Assembly (NCBI GenBank): GCA_030696695.1 | Contig: JAUYRP010000011.1 | Location: 62,001 to 126,000 of the forward strand | Direction: 5' to 3' | DNA from: Methylophilus sp. | GTDB taxonomy: Bacteria > Pseudomonadota > Gammaproteobacteria > Burkholderiales > Methylophilaceae | DNA length: 64,000 nucleotides | Shown here: positions 8,972 through 18,769 of the stretch, one piece after another | How positions within the stretch are numbered: position 1 is the first letter of the stretch | Layout: every line of letters starts with the position of its first letter | Translations under genes and position numbers: made by a program | Notes under the pieces: model-generated | What the model was told of the DNA's origin: nothing | What the model saw: only the letters and a program-made list of their open reading frames with translations | Databases searched by the model: none

Positions 8972-11900
8972 AATCTCTCCTAATTAGTATATAAGCTGCA
9001 GGTAAAACAAACAGCGATAATAGTGGAGCAGTTAACATTCCACCTACCATTGGTGCGGCAATACGACTCATTGCCTCTGAGCCTGTGCCTGTGCCATATA
9101 AAATAGGAATCAAACCGGCAAGAATAACGGCCACTGTCATGGCTTTTGGCCGCACCCTTAAAGCCGCCCCTTCAATCAAGGCTTCATATAAATCATCTCT
9201 ATTGTTCAGCTTACCAGCCGCTCTATACCGTTCAATGGCATCATCTAAATACACTAACATGATGATGCCAAATTCAGCGGCCAACCCTGATAACGCTATC
9301 ATCCCAACGCCGCTGGCAATGGAAAAGTTGTGTCCTAACAAATATAAAAACCATACTGCTCCGACCAAAGCAAATGGTAAGCTACCTAAAATCAGTAAAG
9401 CAGGCGTCATCCGTTTGAAGGCTAAAAATAATAAAATAAAAATAATGCCGATGGTCATGGGGACGACATAACTTAATCGCTCAGCTGCTCGCTCAAAATA
9501 TTCAAATTGACCAGACCATGTTAACGAATAGCCAGCAGGAAGTTGCAGTTCTTTGTCTAGCAATGCTTTAGCGTCCTTTACAAATCCTCCTAAATCGCGA
9601 TCATGTATATCCACATAAACCCACACATTGGGACGAGCATTCTCGCTTTTAATCATCGGTGGGCCATCTGTAATCTTTACATCAGCCACATCTCCTAGGG
9701 GCACAGTCGCACCTTTTTCAGTGATAATTGGCAATGATTTAAGCTTTTCTATGGAGTCACGAAGCTCCCTTGGAAAGCGTACATTGATTGGAAATCGTGC
9801 CAACCCTTCAATCTTTTCTCCAATATTATCGCCGCCAATGGCCGTTGAAATTAAAGACTGCACGTCTTCGATATTGAGTCCATACCGTGCAATTTTTAGT
9901 CGATCAATTTGTATATCAATGTAACGTCCACCTGTGACTCGTTCTGCAATGACAGAGCTAGCACCAGGGACTTTTTTCATTAATCGCTCAACTTCTTGAC
10001 CGATTTTTTCAAGGGTATCTAGATCAGCACCGCCAATTTTAATGCCCACTGGACTCTTGATCCCCGTTGAAAGCATATCGATTCGGTTACGTATTGGTTG
10101 AACCCATACATTTGCCATCCCTGGTATTTTCAACCTTGCATCGAGTTCTTCCACTAGTTTTTCTGGTGTCATGCCAGGTCGCCACTCGTCACGCGGTTTC
10201 AGCTGAATAGTCGTTTCAAGCATTTCTAAAGGCGCAGGGTCAGTAGCGGATTCTGCACGGCCCGCTTTACCAAAAACTGTTTTTACTTCAGGTATTGTTT
10301 TAATTAGCCTATCGCTTAACTGCAAAATTTCCGAAGCTTTAGAAGCCGACAGCCCAGGCAGAGCGGTCGGCATATAGAGCAAGTCGCCCTCATCCAAGGG
10401 GGGCATAAATTCACTACCCAATTTACTTAAAGGGTATAGGGTCACCACAACAACGATCAACGCGACACCTAAGGTTATCTTTGGAAAATGCAACACCTTG
10501 CTAAGTAACGGTTTATAAATTGCTATGAGCCAACGATTCAGCGGATTTTTATGCTCAGGACGAATTTGACCACGAATAAACATGGTCATTAATACGGGTA
10601 TTAATGTGACTGATAGCCCAGCAGCAGCAGCCATGGCATACGTTTTGGTATAAGCCAATGGCGCAAACAATTTACCTTCTTGTGCTTCAAGCGTAAATAC
10701 AGGAATAAATGACAAAGTGATAATTAGTAAGGAGAAGAACAGTGCGGGGCCAACTTCACTGGCAGCATCAATTATGACGTTTATACGCTGAGCATTAGTA
10801 GGCTCTCCATGCGCATTCTTAAAATGCTCTAATTGTCTGTGAGCATTTTCAATCATCACAATAGCGGCATCAACCATTGCCCCAATCGCGATAGCAATCC
10901 CACCTAAGGACATGATGTTGGCATTAACGCCTTGGTAATACATGACAATAAAACTGACAAGTATGCCGATAGGCAAAGCCACAATAGCCACCAGTGCTGA
11001 CCGGAAATGCCATAAAAAAACCGCACACACTAAAGCCACCACAATAAACTCTTCAATTAGTTTATACGTGAGGTTATCGACCGCGCGATTGATCAGTTGC
11101 GATCTGTCATAGGTTGTGACAACCTCAACACCCTCAGGAAGGCTTTTCTTTAAAACAGCCAGCTTCGCTTTTACCGCGTCAATGACTTCTAATGCGTTTT
11201 GTCCAGCACGAATCACAATTACACCACCGGTAACTTCTCCCTCACCGTTTAATTCAGTGACTCCACGCCTGAGTTCAGGGCCCAGTTGGATACGCGCTAC
11301 GTCCGATAAAAGAATTGGTGTCCCACCCTCACTGACTTCTAAAGGAATACCTTTAAAATCTTCTAATTTCTCTAAATAACCATGTGCGCGCACCATGTAC
11401 TCTGCTTCAGCCGTTTCAATGACACCACCACCTGTCTCTTGGTTGGCTGCTTGAATGGCAGAAACGACTTTAGAAAGAGGAATGCGATAATTACGCAACT
11501 TATCAGGATCTACTTGTACCTGATACTGCCGCACCATTCCTCCTAATGTGGCTACTTCGGATACACCAGGAACAGTTTTTAATTCAAATTTAAGAAACCA
11601 ATCTTGCAAAGCACGCATTTCACTCAGATCTTGCTTTCCACTCCGATCGACCAATGCATACTCATAAACCCAACCTACACCAGTGGCATCTGGTCCTAGG
11701 CTTGGATTGGCACCTTTAGGTAAACGTGAAGATATTTGACTTAAATATTCCAGCACACGCGAGCGAGCCCAGTACTGATCGGTCCCATCGTTAAATAAAA
11801 TGTAAACAAAAGAATCTCCAAAGAAAGAGTAGCCACGCACTGTCTTTACACCAGGAACTGAAAGCATGGTGGTGGTCAATGGATATGTCAGCTGATTTTC

Positions 11901-12083
11901 AACAATCTGTGGTGCCTGGCCTGGCCATTGAGTGCGAATGATGACTTGTGTATCAGACAAATCAGGGATCGCATCTAGTGGCGTTCTAAACAACGCAAAT
12001 ACGCCCCATGCAATGACCATCACAGTTGCCAATAAAACTAACAAGCGATTATTGGCAGACCAGCGAATGAGTTGAGCAATCAT
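8958..12083 (-). CDS. cusA: Heavy-metal efflux RND pump, CusA type
   Basis: Inner-membrane RND transporter of 1041 residues, the usual length for the HME family. Hydrophobic segments occur at the N-terminus, around 340-540 and around 870-1040, with two large periplasmic loops between them. The fourth helix reads [15 protein letters not shown], the form typical of monovalent Cu/Ag pumps (CusA/SilA) rather than Zn/Co/Cd pumps. The [11 protein letters not shown] segment contains the Met that in E. coli CusA helps bind Cu(I)/Ag(I). The ATG overlaps the cusB stop as ATGA, and its own end overlaps the cytochrome gene, so the whole group is tightly coupled. It exports metal using the proton gradient together with CusB and a TolC-type channel. 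Confidence 0.95.
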   Translation of the reverse strand: MIAQLIRWSANNRLLVLLATVMVIAWGVFALFRTPLDAIPDLSDTQVIIRTQWPGQAPQIVENQLTYPLTTTMLSVPGVKTVRGYSFFGDSFVYILFNDGTDQYWARSRVLEYLSQISSRLPKGANPSLGPDATGVGWVYEYALVDRSGKQDLSEMRALQDWFLKFELKTVPGVSEVATLGGMVRQYQVQVDPDKLRNYRIPLSKVVSAIQAANQETGGGVIETAEAEYMVRAHGYLEKLEDFKGIPLEVSEGGTPILLSDVARIQLGPELRRGVTELNGEGEVTGGVIVIRAGQNALEVIDAVKAKLAVLKKSLPEGVEVVTTYDRSQLINRAVDNLTYKLIEEFIVVALVCAVFLWHFRSALVAIVALPIGILVSFIVMYYQGVNANIMSLGGIAIAIGAMVDAAIVMIENAHRQLEHFKNAHGEPTNAQRINVIIDAASEVGPALFFSLLIITLSFIPVFTLEAQEGKLFAPLAYTKTYAMAAAAGLSVTLIPVLMTMFIRGQIRPEHKNPLNRWLIAIYKPLLSKVLHFPKITLGVALIVVVVTLYPLSKLGSEFMPPLDEGDLLYMPTALPGLSASKASEILQLSDRLIKTIPEVKTVFGKAGRAESATDPAPLEMLETTIQLKPRDEWRPGMTPEKLVEELDARLKIPGMANVWVQPIRNRIDMLSTGIKSPVGIKIGGADLDTLEKIGQEVERLMKKVPGASSVIAERVTGGRYIDIQIDRLKIARYGLNIEDVQSLISTAIGGDNIGEKIEGLARFPINVRFPRELRDSIEKLKSLPIITEKGATVPLGDVADVKITDGPPMIKSENARPNVWVYVDIHDRDLGGFVKDAKALLDKELQLPAGYSLTWSGQFEYFERAAERLSYVVPMTIGIIFILLFLAFKRMTPALLILGSLPFALVGAVWFLYLLGHNFSIASGVGMIALSGLAAEFGIIMLVYLDDAIERYRAAGKLNNRDDLYEALIEGAALRVRPKAMTVAVILAGLIPILYGTGTGSEAMSRIAAPMVGGMLTAPLLSLFVLPAAYILIRRDYAKT

Positions 12084-13744
12084 GGTTTTGCTCCACTCAT
12101 ATTGCTTTTCATATCGCTGCTTTTCTTCTGAGGCACTTTTATTACGCGATCAATCATATATTGAGTAGGCATATCAGGTTTGTCTGAAGGTACGGCTTTT
12201 AAATCAAACTCTACTTCATCACCGGCTTTAAGATTGCTTAATTGTTCGCTATCTTTCACCTTAAAACCCATAGTCATCGATGGCCATTCAAGTTCCTTTA
12301 TTGGTTCATGATCCAGTGTTAATTTGCCTAACTTAACATCCACATCAATCACTTTGCCACGTCCGAAAGGCATTTTCTTAGTGGCTATAGGTTTCTCCAT
12401 AGATGCATCCATGGATTTTTCGATAGTCTCCTCCATGGGCATTCCCATGTCATTCATACCTTGATCCAAGGATTTATCTTGTTGAGATAGTCTTGTCAGT
12501 ACTCCCGATAATGAAGCTTCCGAATCAATTAAAAATTGACCAGATGCAACAACTTGTTCTCCTTCCATTAAGCCGTCCAATATTTCGGTGTAATTATCGC
12601 TCTCTTGTCCCGTTTTAATCTCAACAGGACGATAACCATTTTTTTCTTTCACAATCACGATTTTGCGTTTACCTGTTGCGATAATGGTTTCTGTCGATAC
12701 AGATAAGGCTTCATGTGTTTGCCCTGTAAAACCTACATTTGCGTACATACCAGGGCGTAAACGGTTACCTTTATTAGGCAGCTCGATGCGAACCTGCAAA
12801 GTTCTTGAGGTGTCGTTTAGCATAGGATATAAATAACCAACCTTGCCATTAAAAACTTTACCAGGCAGGCTTTGTAATACAACGTCGGCTGACATGTCTG
12901 GTTTTAGTCTAGCTGCATCCCGTTCAGGCACCTCAGCAATCACCCATACCTGAGATAAGTCAGAAATTTGCATTAAAGAACTACCCGCCATTAATTGACC
13001 GCCTTCACGCACACCAAGCTCAGTCAGAACTCCTGATGCTGGCGCATATAGGCCAAATCGAGGGCTGGATTTACCAACTTTAGTAATGCCAGTTATTTCC
13101 CCCTCGGTCATACCCAGTAACTTCAGCCTATTCCGGGCGGCTTTCCTTAAAGAGTTATCACTATCTATATCCTTTAATTGCAATAAAACCAGATACTCTT
13201 GTTGCGCGGCGAGTAAATCAGGTGCATAAATCTCCGCTATTTTTTGCCCCTTTTTAACTGGGTCACCCACAGCGCGCACTAATAAGCGCTCAACAAAACC
13301 TGGTACGCGCGTTTGAACAACATAGAAGCGGCGCTCGTCAGGTTCCACGCGACCTACTGCTGAAAAGGATTCACCAAAACTTCTAGTTGATACTTGTTCA
13401 AGCCGGAAGCCTAAGTTTTGTGCCGTTTGGGATGAAATAGCTACACTACCTACTTCACCATCACTACCGGTATTGGCGTACTTAGGTTCTAGTTGCATAT
13501 CCATAAATGGTGACTTACCAGGCTTATCAAATTTCTGATTTGGCACCATTGGGTCATACCAGTATTTTACTGTTTTACCGCTACCGTCTTGAACAACTCC
13601 ATTGTTTGATTTAGCCATTGTAGTTTCAGTGGCTTTATTAACTTTAGCCATCGGCTTTTGCGCAGACTTTTGCCCTAAATACCAACCTAACGCTGCAAAT
13701 AGTATTAGCAGGATTAAAACTATTATCAAATGGAGTCGTTTCAT
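12080..13744 (-). CDS. cusB: CusB membrane-fusion protein fused to a C-terminal CusF domain
   Basis: Periplasmic adaptor of 554 residues that links the RND pump to its outer-membrane channel. Order: N-terminal anchor (6-24), a heavy-metal-binding domain with YDPMVP and SPFMDM (about 60-90), the hairpin, lipoyl and beta-barrel regions of a membrane-fusion protein (about 100-400), a Met-rich linker (425-455), and a CusF-like OB domain (about 458-540). The CusF copper ligands are visible: His near 479, Trp near 487 and Met near 490 and 492. In E. coli CusF is a separate periplasmic chaperone that delivers Cu(I)/Ag(I) to CusB; here the two functions are joined. The stop overlaps the cusA start by 4 bases. 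Confidence 0.94.
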   Translation of the reverse strand: MKRLHLIIVLILLILFAALGWYLGQKSAQKPMAKVNKATETTMAKSNNGVVQDGSGKTVKYWYDPMVPNQKFDKPGKSPFMDMQLEPKYANTGSDGEVGSVAISSQTAQNLGFRLEQVSTRSFGESFSAVGRVEPDERRFYVVQTRVPGFVERLLVRAVGDPVKKGQKIAEIYAPDLLAAQQEYLVLLQLKDIDSDNSLRKAARNRLKLLGMTEGEITGITKVGKSSPRFGLYAPASGVLTELGVREGGQLMAGSSLMQISDLSQVWVIAEVPERDAARLKPDMSADVVLQSLPGKVFNGKVGYLYPMLNDTSRTLQVRIELPNKGNRLRPGMYANVGFTGQTHEALSVSTETIIATGKRKIVIVKEKNGYRPVEIKTGQESDNYTEILDGLMEGEQVVASGQFLIDSEASLSGVLTRLSQQDKSLDQGMNDMGMPMEETIEKSMDASMEKPIATKKMPFGRGKVIDVDVKLGKLTLDHEPIKELEWPSMTMGFKVKDSEQLSNLKAGDEVEFDLKAVPSDKPDMPTQYMIDRVIKVPQKKSSDMKSNMSGAKP

Positions 13745-13769
13745 TTTATTTCCTCAATATTTCTAGTAA

Positions 13770-14105
13770 TCACTCAGCGTATCTAGGGGCTAACTTCATA
13801 TCCATGAAGGGAGATTGACCTGATTTACTAAAGCGTCTATCAGGTACCATTGGATCTTCCCAGTAGATGACTTTTTTGCCACTGTCATCTTGTTCAATTG
13901 CAGTTTCTGTATCAAGTTTGCTGATTTCATTGGGTAGCAATTTTGACGGCTGTGAATCCGCGGGGCTTTCGATCGCAGGCGTTTTTTCCATTACTGGCAT
14001 TTCTGCCGTAGTTGTCTCATTGATTGATTCAGTGGGCTCTTGCTTGGAACAAGCGAGTGCCGTTACAATGAATGTAGCTAAAATTAATGTTTGTGTTGTT
14101 TTCAT
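13770..14105 (-). CDS. Small lipoprotein carrying a single heavy-metal-binding domain
   Basis: Lipoprotein of 111 residues with a lipobox (TALAC) at about residue 19, an acidic, low-complexity linker, and a C-terminal heavy-metal-binding domain (about 78-110) with EDPMVPDRRF and SPFMDM. This domain is clearly homologous to the N-terminal domain of the neighbouring CusB, so it probably arose by duplication and was placed on a lipid anchor. It lies between the cusC-like and cusB genes, 25 bases from cusB. Likely role: periplasmic copper capture for delivery to CusB. I know of no characterised equivalent. Confidence 0.75.
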   Translation of the reverse strand: MKTTQTLILATFIVTALACSKQEPTESINETTTAEMPVMEKTPAIESPADSQPSKLLPNEISKLDTETAIEQDDSGKKVIYWEDPMVPDRRFSKSGQSPFMDMKLAPRYAE

Positions 14106-14108
14106 GAT

Positions 14109-15398
14109 TTATTCCTTTTCAAGTTGTTTAAATAAGTTGCTATCGTTTGTTAAATAACCAATTTTGACTGCAGCACGCTGGCGGTCAGTTAAAATAGTCC
14201 AATGATCCAGCTCAATCTCAATAACGTCTCTACGTGCTTGCCAGACATCACCAATAGATTGTTTGCCAGAGGTATATCCTGCTTGCGCAATTCTCAATTT
14301 CGCATCCGCATTGGGGATTAGTTTTGTGAGATGCTCATTTTCGCGCGCTTCCGCAGCTTCAGCATCTGCCATAGCGCTTTCCAATTCGGATGAGAGCTCT
14401 CGGCGCCTATCTTCCGTAAGCTTGCGAGCTTTTTCAACCAACACCAGCTTCTCAGCAGTACGTCTTTCCTGACGATTAGCCCGGTCTAATTGCATATCAA
14501 TTGATACTTGAAGCATGAGCATATCGCTACGGTCATTAAAACGCTTACCGTAACCCACTTCCCATCCCCAGTTACGCTCAAGATTCGCTTGTGCGCTGTC
14601 TACATCATACTGAGCGACTTTTTCAGCTTGGTAAGCATTGCGCAATAAAGGATGCTGATCAAGCGCTGAAGTATTACTTTGCTTGCTAAAACTTTTAGTC
14701 ATCACTGGTAACTCTGAAGAGATCGAACGCGATGCATCTTTGCCAATCCAGCGCGCCAAAGCAGCGCGCGCTTTACGTTCATCGCGTTGTGCAAAAATAC
14801 GCTTCTCGATCGTCATGGAAACTTCCGTATCCATCTGTAAAACATTGCTGGTTTTAGCACCCCCAGAATTGACATTTGCTGCCAACAATTTTCGTTCGGC
14901 ATTCATGTCATTGATCATGCGCATGTAAAGCTCAGATTTACGTTGTGCCTCATAAACATCCAACCAAGCTAAAGCAACATCTCGCTCAATGGTTCTCGCA
15001 GTGGCAACCTGCTCCGTTTGAAATTGATCTGCTTCGGCCAACATGCGGCTTGAAGCGATTTCCCGTTTTTTGAGTGGAATCACATCTTGTGAAATCCCCA
15101 CATTGGCCATGGTCATTTCATCACGGTCATAACGTAAAGCATCTCTTGTAGTGACAGGCAGGTTAATGATACCAAATTTGATTTTTGGGTCTGGTAACTG
15201 ACCTTCTGCGATCGCCGCTTGACGTGATGAAGCTGCCGCATCTTCGAGTGATTGCAATAAAGGTTGATTTTGTGTGGCAAGTTGAATGGTTTCAGCTAAT
15301 GTTAGCGCTTCTTCAGCTTTGGCCGAACAGGCTAATATCAACATGCCAATTAGCGTGCACTTAATTATTGGCTTTACAGCCAATCTGGGGGTGTTCAT
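14109..15398 (-). CDS. TolC-family outer membrane channel, CusC-like
   Basis: Outer membrane efflux protein of 429 residues. A signal peptide ends near SAKAEE, and the mature part consists of two TolC repeats with long coiled helices and alternating Ala/Glu/Arg. No lipobox Cys occupies the usual place, although a Cys does occur in the signal region. Its place directly ahead of the HMBD lipoprotein and cusBA marks it as the outer duct of the Cus-type efflux system. The ATG at 15398 follows an excellent AGGAGAGG site; an in-frame ATG 42 bases upstream lacks one. It ends 3 bases before the next gene. Confidence 0.88.
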   Translation of the reverse strand: MNTPRLAVKPIIKCTLIGMLILACSAKAEEALTLAETIQLATQNQPLLQSLEDAAASSRQAAIAEGQLPDPKIKFGIINLPVTTRDALRYDRDEMTMANVGISQDVIPLKKREIASSRMLAEADQFQTEQVATARTIERDVALAWLDVYEAQRKSELYMRMINDMNAERKLLAANVNSGGAKTSNVLQMDTEVSMTIEKRIFAQRDERKARAALARWIGKDASRSISSELPVMTKSFSKQSNTSALDQHPLLRNAYQAEKVAQYDVDSAQANLERNWGWEVGYGKRFNDRSDMLMLQVSIDMQLDRANRQERRTAEKLVLVEKARKLTEDRRRELSSELESAMADAEAAEARENEHLTKLIPNADAKLRIAQAGYTSGKQSIGDVWQARRDVIEIELDHWTILTDRQRAAVKIGYLTNDSNLFKQLEKE

Positions 15399-15460
15399 GA
15401 GACCTCTCCTAAAACTTAAATGTGAAGATTTAGGGCGCAATATGGCCCTATAACATCAAC

Positions 15461-15841
15461 TCAAGCAGGAGGTTTTAGTGGTGGGGATAAATCTGTTGAT
15501 TTTTCGGAAGGGGTGAATCGAGTAAATGACTCTTTAATCGAATCTATAAGGACATATTTTGCAAAAGAGTCTACAGGGGTAGCTTGAGCGAAATGACAAC
15601 CAGCACCCATTGCACATGGCTTATGTTCGGTATTTGATTTTGATTGATTTTTCTTCATTGCTCTATCTTGGCAATGCATCATACTGGACATATTGCCATC
15701 AGAGTGCATAGCTGTCATAACAGCTTCTGAAGCAAATGAAGTGGCACAATGTGCTGCCAGCGCTGGACTTGAAGCCAACGCTAAAATCAAAATCATTGCA
15801 ACTGCACGACAGAATTTCATAAGCAATAACTTTATCATCAT
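15461..15841 (-). CDS. Small exported Cys/His/Met protein heading the efflux operon
   Basis: Exported protein of 126 residues or slightly less; ATGs at codons 1, 2 and 8 are all possible and none has a clear ribosome-binding site. A signal peptide ends near PALAAH. The mature part has scattered Cys, His and Met (HCATSF, MMHCQD, CAMGAGCHF) and ends in PPLKPPA. This architecture resembles the CzcI/DUF2946-like protein at the other end of the efflux group, and such proteins are often the first gene of heavy-metal efflux operons. Metal binding is likely but the exact role is unknown. Confidence 0.6.
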   Translation of the reverse strand: MMIKLLLMKFCRAVAMILILALASSPALAAHCATSFASEAVMTAMHSDGNMSSMMHCQDRAMKKNQSKSNTEHKPCAMGAGCHFAQATPVDSFAKYVLIDSIKESFTRFTPSEKSTDLSPPLKPPA

Positions 15842-16251
15842 GATTTAGTTTCAACAAGTTAATGACGTCCATTTTTCTATCTTTATTGTTCATTGACACT
15901 GGTATGCATATGATAACGATATGGAATCAAATAAAATTTGGAAACTTAAGCTAATTGACGCAGGAGTTGGTCGGGCGATGATTTAGTCGAACTTCTTTAT
16001 GGGATTTTAGCTAAAGTTGGATGTGTTGAAGTTGCGTTACTAGAAATTGAGTAAGTTTAGATGGGTATCGTCATAAAAACCCTGACGCTCAATCATTTTA
16101 ATGTACGTGTAGTAAGTTAAATAAATACTAAAGATAGACAGGCCAAAGATAAAGGCCACAAACTTAATACGGAATTTACCAACTTTGCATAGTGGTTGCG
16201 GGACGTAAAATTTATTAATTTAATAGAATAATAGAAAAATTTAAAATAAAT
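15842..16251. other. Junction between transposition genes and copper cargo
   Basis: About 410 AT-rich bases lie between the tniQ stop and the first cargo gene. They should hold the promoter of the efflux operon, but I cannot point to a convincing -35/-10 pair or metal-regulator operator. Both strands contain short broken frames; the best is listed separately at 16040-16159. It may be the scar of an earlier cargo exchange. Confidence 0.4.
16040..16159 (-). CDS. Possible small membrane protein or gene remnant
   Basis: A minus-strand frame starting at a GTG would encode 39 residues: one hydrophobic segment, a YYTYIK boundary and a charged tail with MIERQGFYDD. The open frame extends upstream another dozen codons without a start. 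It looks protein-like but has no clear ribosome-binding site, so it could equally be the 3' remnant of a lost gene. Confidence 0.3.
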   Translation of the reverse strand: MAFIFGLSIFSIYLTYYTYIKMIERQGFYDDTHLNLLNF

Positions 16252-17748
16252 TCAAAGATTGATATATACGATTGAATGTTGACCGGGACAGCTTTGAAAT
16301 TTTGTTAATTTGAACATGATGCCAAGTTGGTTAGACATTCGATCATTATGATATCCATACGCATAACTGCGAATTGTTCTGTCATTTGTTAATGACTTTG
16401 ACTTTTTATAGATTTGTACACAATGGATAAAAGCGTTGTTTGCCAAAGTTTCTGGGTGCGGGAATATTCCAGACCACATTTCTTTCCAATATGCAGAGCA
16501 CATATTGCTAACTAAAAATGGTAAACCTGAGGAGTTAATTACCATACTGTTTTTACCAATATTTTGATCTATTAACTCCCATATATAGAAAAAATGCATA
16601 TAAATCAGATTAGCTTGCATTTCTATTGTTGTTTCAATATCAGGATGATAAAAATAATTGCTAGCTAATTCTTGTTTTGTACTTAAGTCATATTTTAGGG
16701 CTTCGATATTAATGAAGTTCTCAGCTTTAAGTCGCCAAACACAGTAAGCTAAGGCCACACCGCACACCTTTTCTGTGTCTAAACTTAATGAATCATCTCG
16801 TTTAAGATTCATAATACTGTGATGACATACACGATGTTGTCTAACATACCGGTTGTAAATATGCCGGCGTATGGATCCATAAACCTCATCTAAAGATATT
16901 ATTGAATCATTACTGGTATTCTCACTTTGTTGTTCAGGCTGATGGTTATTATAAGTAATCCATTTAACGGAAGTTCTTTTTTGATTAATTGGCCATGGAC
17001 ACTGTCCCGCTATCTTTTCAGCTGCATTGAAGAATTTTTCAAATTTATTTGCCTCAATCTGTGTGAAGCAAAATAATTTCTCGGTTAAGTCGAGTCGCGT
17101 TTGAGCGGTTTTGATCCATCCGTATAAAAGTCGACAATTATGAATGATCGCAAACTCTTGCTCCAGACTCATTTGATTTAACTCGCGGACAATATCAACT
17201 TCAAATACGAGATGGTTGCATATCGACTTCCATTCCCCCAGTCCCTTAATGAATTCACCTGAACTATCCGGCTTAAGGTGATTTTGTCCTGAGTTAAATT
17301 GTAGACCTTTTGAGTATATCGCCTTAAGGCAGTCTGCACAGGCTGGCTCAAGCGCTACATGATGCCACGGGCAAGTATCTATGAAGCTTAATTCAAAGAA
17401 AATACAGTGATATCCTTTCGCCAAGCACTCAGGGCAAATTTTAATGCCATCACCTTTTAATTGACTATAGGACTCTTCAATATGAATTTGTAATTGATCA
17501 AAAAAACAGATTCGTAATCTATTGGGATTGATTGATAACATTGCCGCGAATTGTTCTACATCTATCCAATCACTACTCCTGAAACAGAGCTTGCTAGTAT
17601 CTCTGGGGTTGATCGACTTTATTAAACTTACCAGCTGATGAGGCTTCATGTGATTGAGCAAAAGCAGCTTAGCAAATACACTCCATCCCGATTCAAAGGG
17701 GGCTGGGGCTGCTTGTTGCCATATCAGTTTTTTTATAAGCCTAGCCAT
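16252..17748 (-). CDS. tniQ: TniQ/TnsD-family target-site selector of a Tn7-like transposon
   Basis: Protein of 498 residues, close to the length of Tn7 TnsD (about 508) and longer than many TniQ proteins. The TniQ zinc-binding region is visible: CPEC at 105-108, CPWH at 126-129 and CADC at 137-140. Family members recognise the target DNA, directly or through partners, and recruit TnsC. The length suggests a TnsD-like protein that binds a fixed chromosomal attachment site; no CRISPR array or cas gene is near, so RNA-guided targeting is not indicated. It starts 13 bases after the tnsC stop with a weak ribosome-binding site. Base composition is AT-rich compared with the later chromosome. Confidence 0.85.
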   Translation of the reverse strand: MARLIKKLIWQQAAPAPFESGWSVFAKLLLLNHMKPHQLVSLIKSINPRDTSKLCFRSSDWIDVEQFAAMLSINPNRLRICFFDQLQIHIEESYSQLKGDGIKICPECLAKGYHCIFFELSFIDTCPWHHVALEPACADCLKAIYSKGLQFNSGQNHLKPDSSGEFIKGLGEWKSICNHLVFEVDIVRELNQMSLEQEFAIIHNCRLLYGWIKTAQTRLDLTEKLFCFTQIEANKFEKFFNAAEKIAGQCPWPINQKRTSVKWITYNNHQPEQQSENTSNDSIISLDEVYGSIRRHIYNRYVRQHRVCHHSIMNLKRDDSLSLDTEKVCGVALAYCVWRLKAENFINIEALKYDLSTKQELASNYFYHPDIETTIEMQANLIYMHFFYIWELIDQNIGKNSMVINSSGLPFLVSNMCSAYWKEMWSGIFPHPETLANNAFIHCVQIYKKSKSLTNDRTIRSYAYGYHNDRMSNQLGIMFKLTKFQSCPGQHSIVYINL

Positions 17749-17761
17749 TAGATAAGTAGAG

Positions 17762-18742
17762 TTAATCTGTTGGATCGAAAGTGCTTAATAAACCACTAAA
17801 GTATTTCAAAGTACTTCTTTCAACCGCTTCAGTGATATCTACATTTTTAAGTTTAAAGTGTTTGCCGTCTAGACTTCTAGCAGCCAATAGCAAGTATGCA
17901 ACTGTGCTGGTAAGATGTTGCATAGGAATTGCGCGGCTTTCCAGCTCTGATGCAGCTTTTTTCAATTCTTTCCATATTTGATTCGAATAGCTACTTAATC
18001 TAAACCCACTTTCAAAAGCTAAGGGGATAAAAAACTCCGTAAAGGTAATACCGCTATCTTCAGGATAATGTTTCTCTTCATCGTAAGCCTGCAAGATTGC
18101 ATGTAAATCCTTACTGGTGCTACAACCACTAAAAGGAATTGGCTCGCTCAAAAACCTAGCAATAAGATGATAGCTTTTGCTTGCTAATAATGCCGTCCGT
18201 ACCGTTAGTATTTCAGGCTGAGCGAAACCAATCGTTGTCATTTTGATTTTTTGTTTTTCAAGTCTGTTGTGGATTGCCAGCAGTAAATAAAAGTCCTTTT
18301 CTTCTAAATTCTGCATCTCATCAATGATTAGTACAAATTGAGAACTGTTTTTTTGCAGACATTGGGTGAGAATATAAGTCATGAGGATGTTTTCGAGCCG
18401 CTCAAACCTTGGTGTATTAGGCACATGTTGCCCCTCTGCTCTTAGCATCTCTATGAACATCGCAGTACCTCTACCCTCTCTTTTTGTTGCCGAAAAACTC
18501 ATTATTGCGATATTCGGGTATTCTTCTTTAAGTAGGGCCTCTATCGTTTGCGCACATATGGATTTGCCCATTCTTTGCGATGCGTGTAAAAAAGTCCCTG
18601 TGCTACGCATCCACACCCTTTCTCTTATCAATGCATAGGCTTGTTCTATTACTGGGGTAACAATAACGAAGTCCCTGGTGACAATGGGGTGATCGTTAAT
18701 AAGTTTTTCACGTTCCGCAAGACTTAAAACAAAGATATCCAT
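17762..18742 (-). CDS. tnsC: TnsC-like AAA+ regulator of Tn7-like transposition
   Basis: AAA+ ATPase of 326 residues. A Walker A-type loop (ASQRMGKS) lies at residues 54-61 and Walker B (LIIDEMQ) at about 138-144. TnsC links the target selector to the TnsAB transposase and confers target immunity in Tn7. This protein is shorter than Tn7 TnsC (about 555 residues), closer to TniB and to the TnsC of other Tn7-like elements. The ATG has a GAGAG site and lies 27 bases after the tnsB stop. The gene order fixes the assignment. Confidence 0.9.
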   Translation of the reverse strand: MDIFVLSLAEREKLINDHPIVTRDFVIVTPVIEQAYALIRERVWMRSTGTFLHASQRMGKSICAQTIEALLKEEYPNIAIMSFSATKREGRGTAMFIEMLRAEGQHVPNTPRFERLENILMTYILTQCLQKNSSQFVLIIDEMQNLEEKDFYLLLAIHNRLEKQKIKMTTIGFAQPEILTVRTALLASKSYHLIARFLSEPIPFSGCSTSKDLHAILQAYDEEKHYPEDSGITFTEFFIPLAFESGFRLSSYSNQIWKELKKAASELESRAIPMQHLTSTVAYLLLAARSLDGKHFKLKNVDITEAVERSTLKYFSGLLSTFDPTD

Positions 18743-18769
18743 ATATCTCTCAATTCATAGTAAAAAATT

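Noticed and set aside
9085-9471. Plus-strand frames over the cusA gene
   Set aside because: These are shadow frames opposite a strongly conserved RND pump gene.
15921-16053. Plus-strand frame ending in a leucine-rich stretch near 16053
   Set aside because: It is interrupted by stops and antisense to a better minus-strand frame; no family could be recognised.
16252-17748. CRISPR-associated (Cascade or Cas12k) Tn7-like system
   Set aside because: No cas gene, CRISPR repeat or tracr-like sequence is seen near tniQ, and the protein has TnsD-like length.
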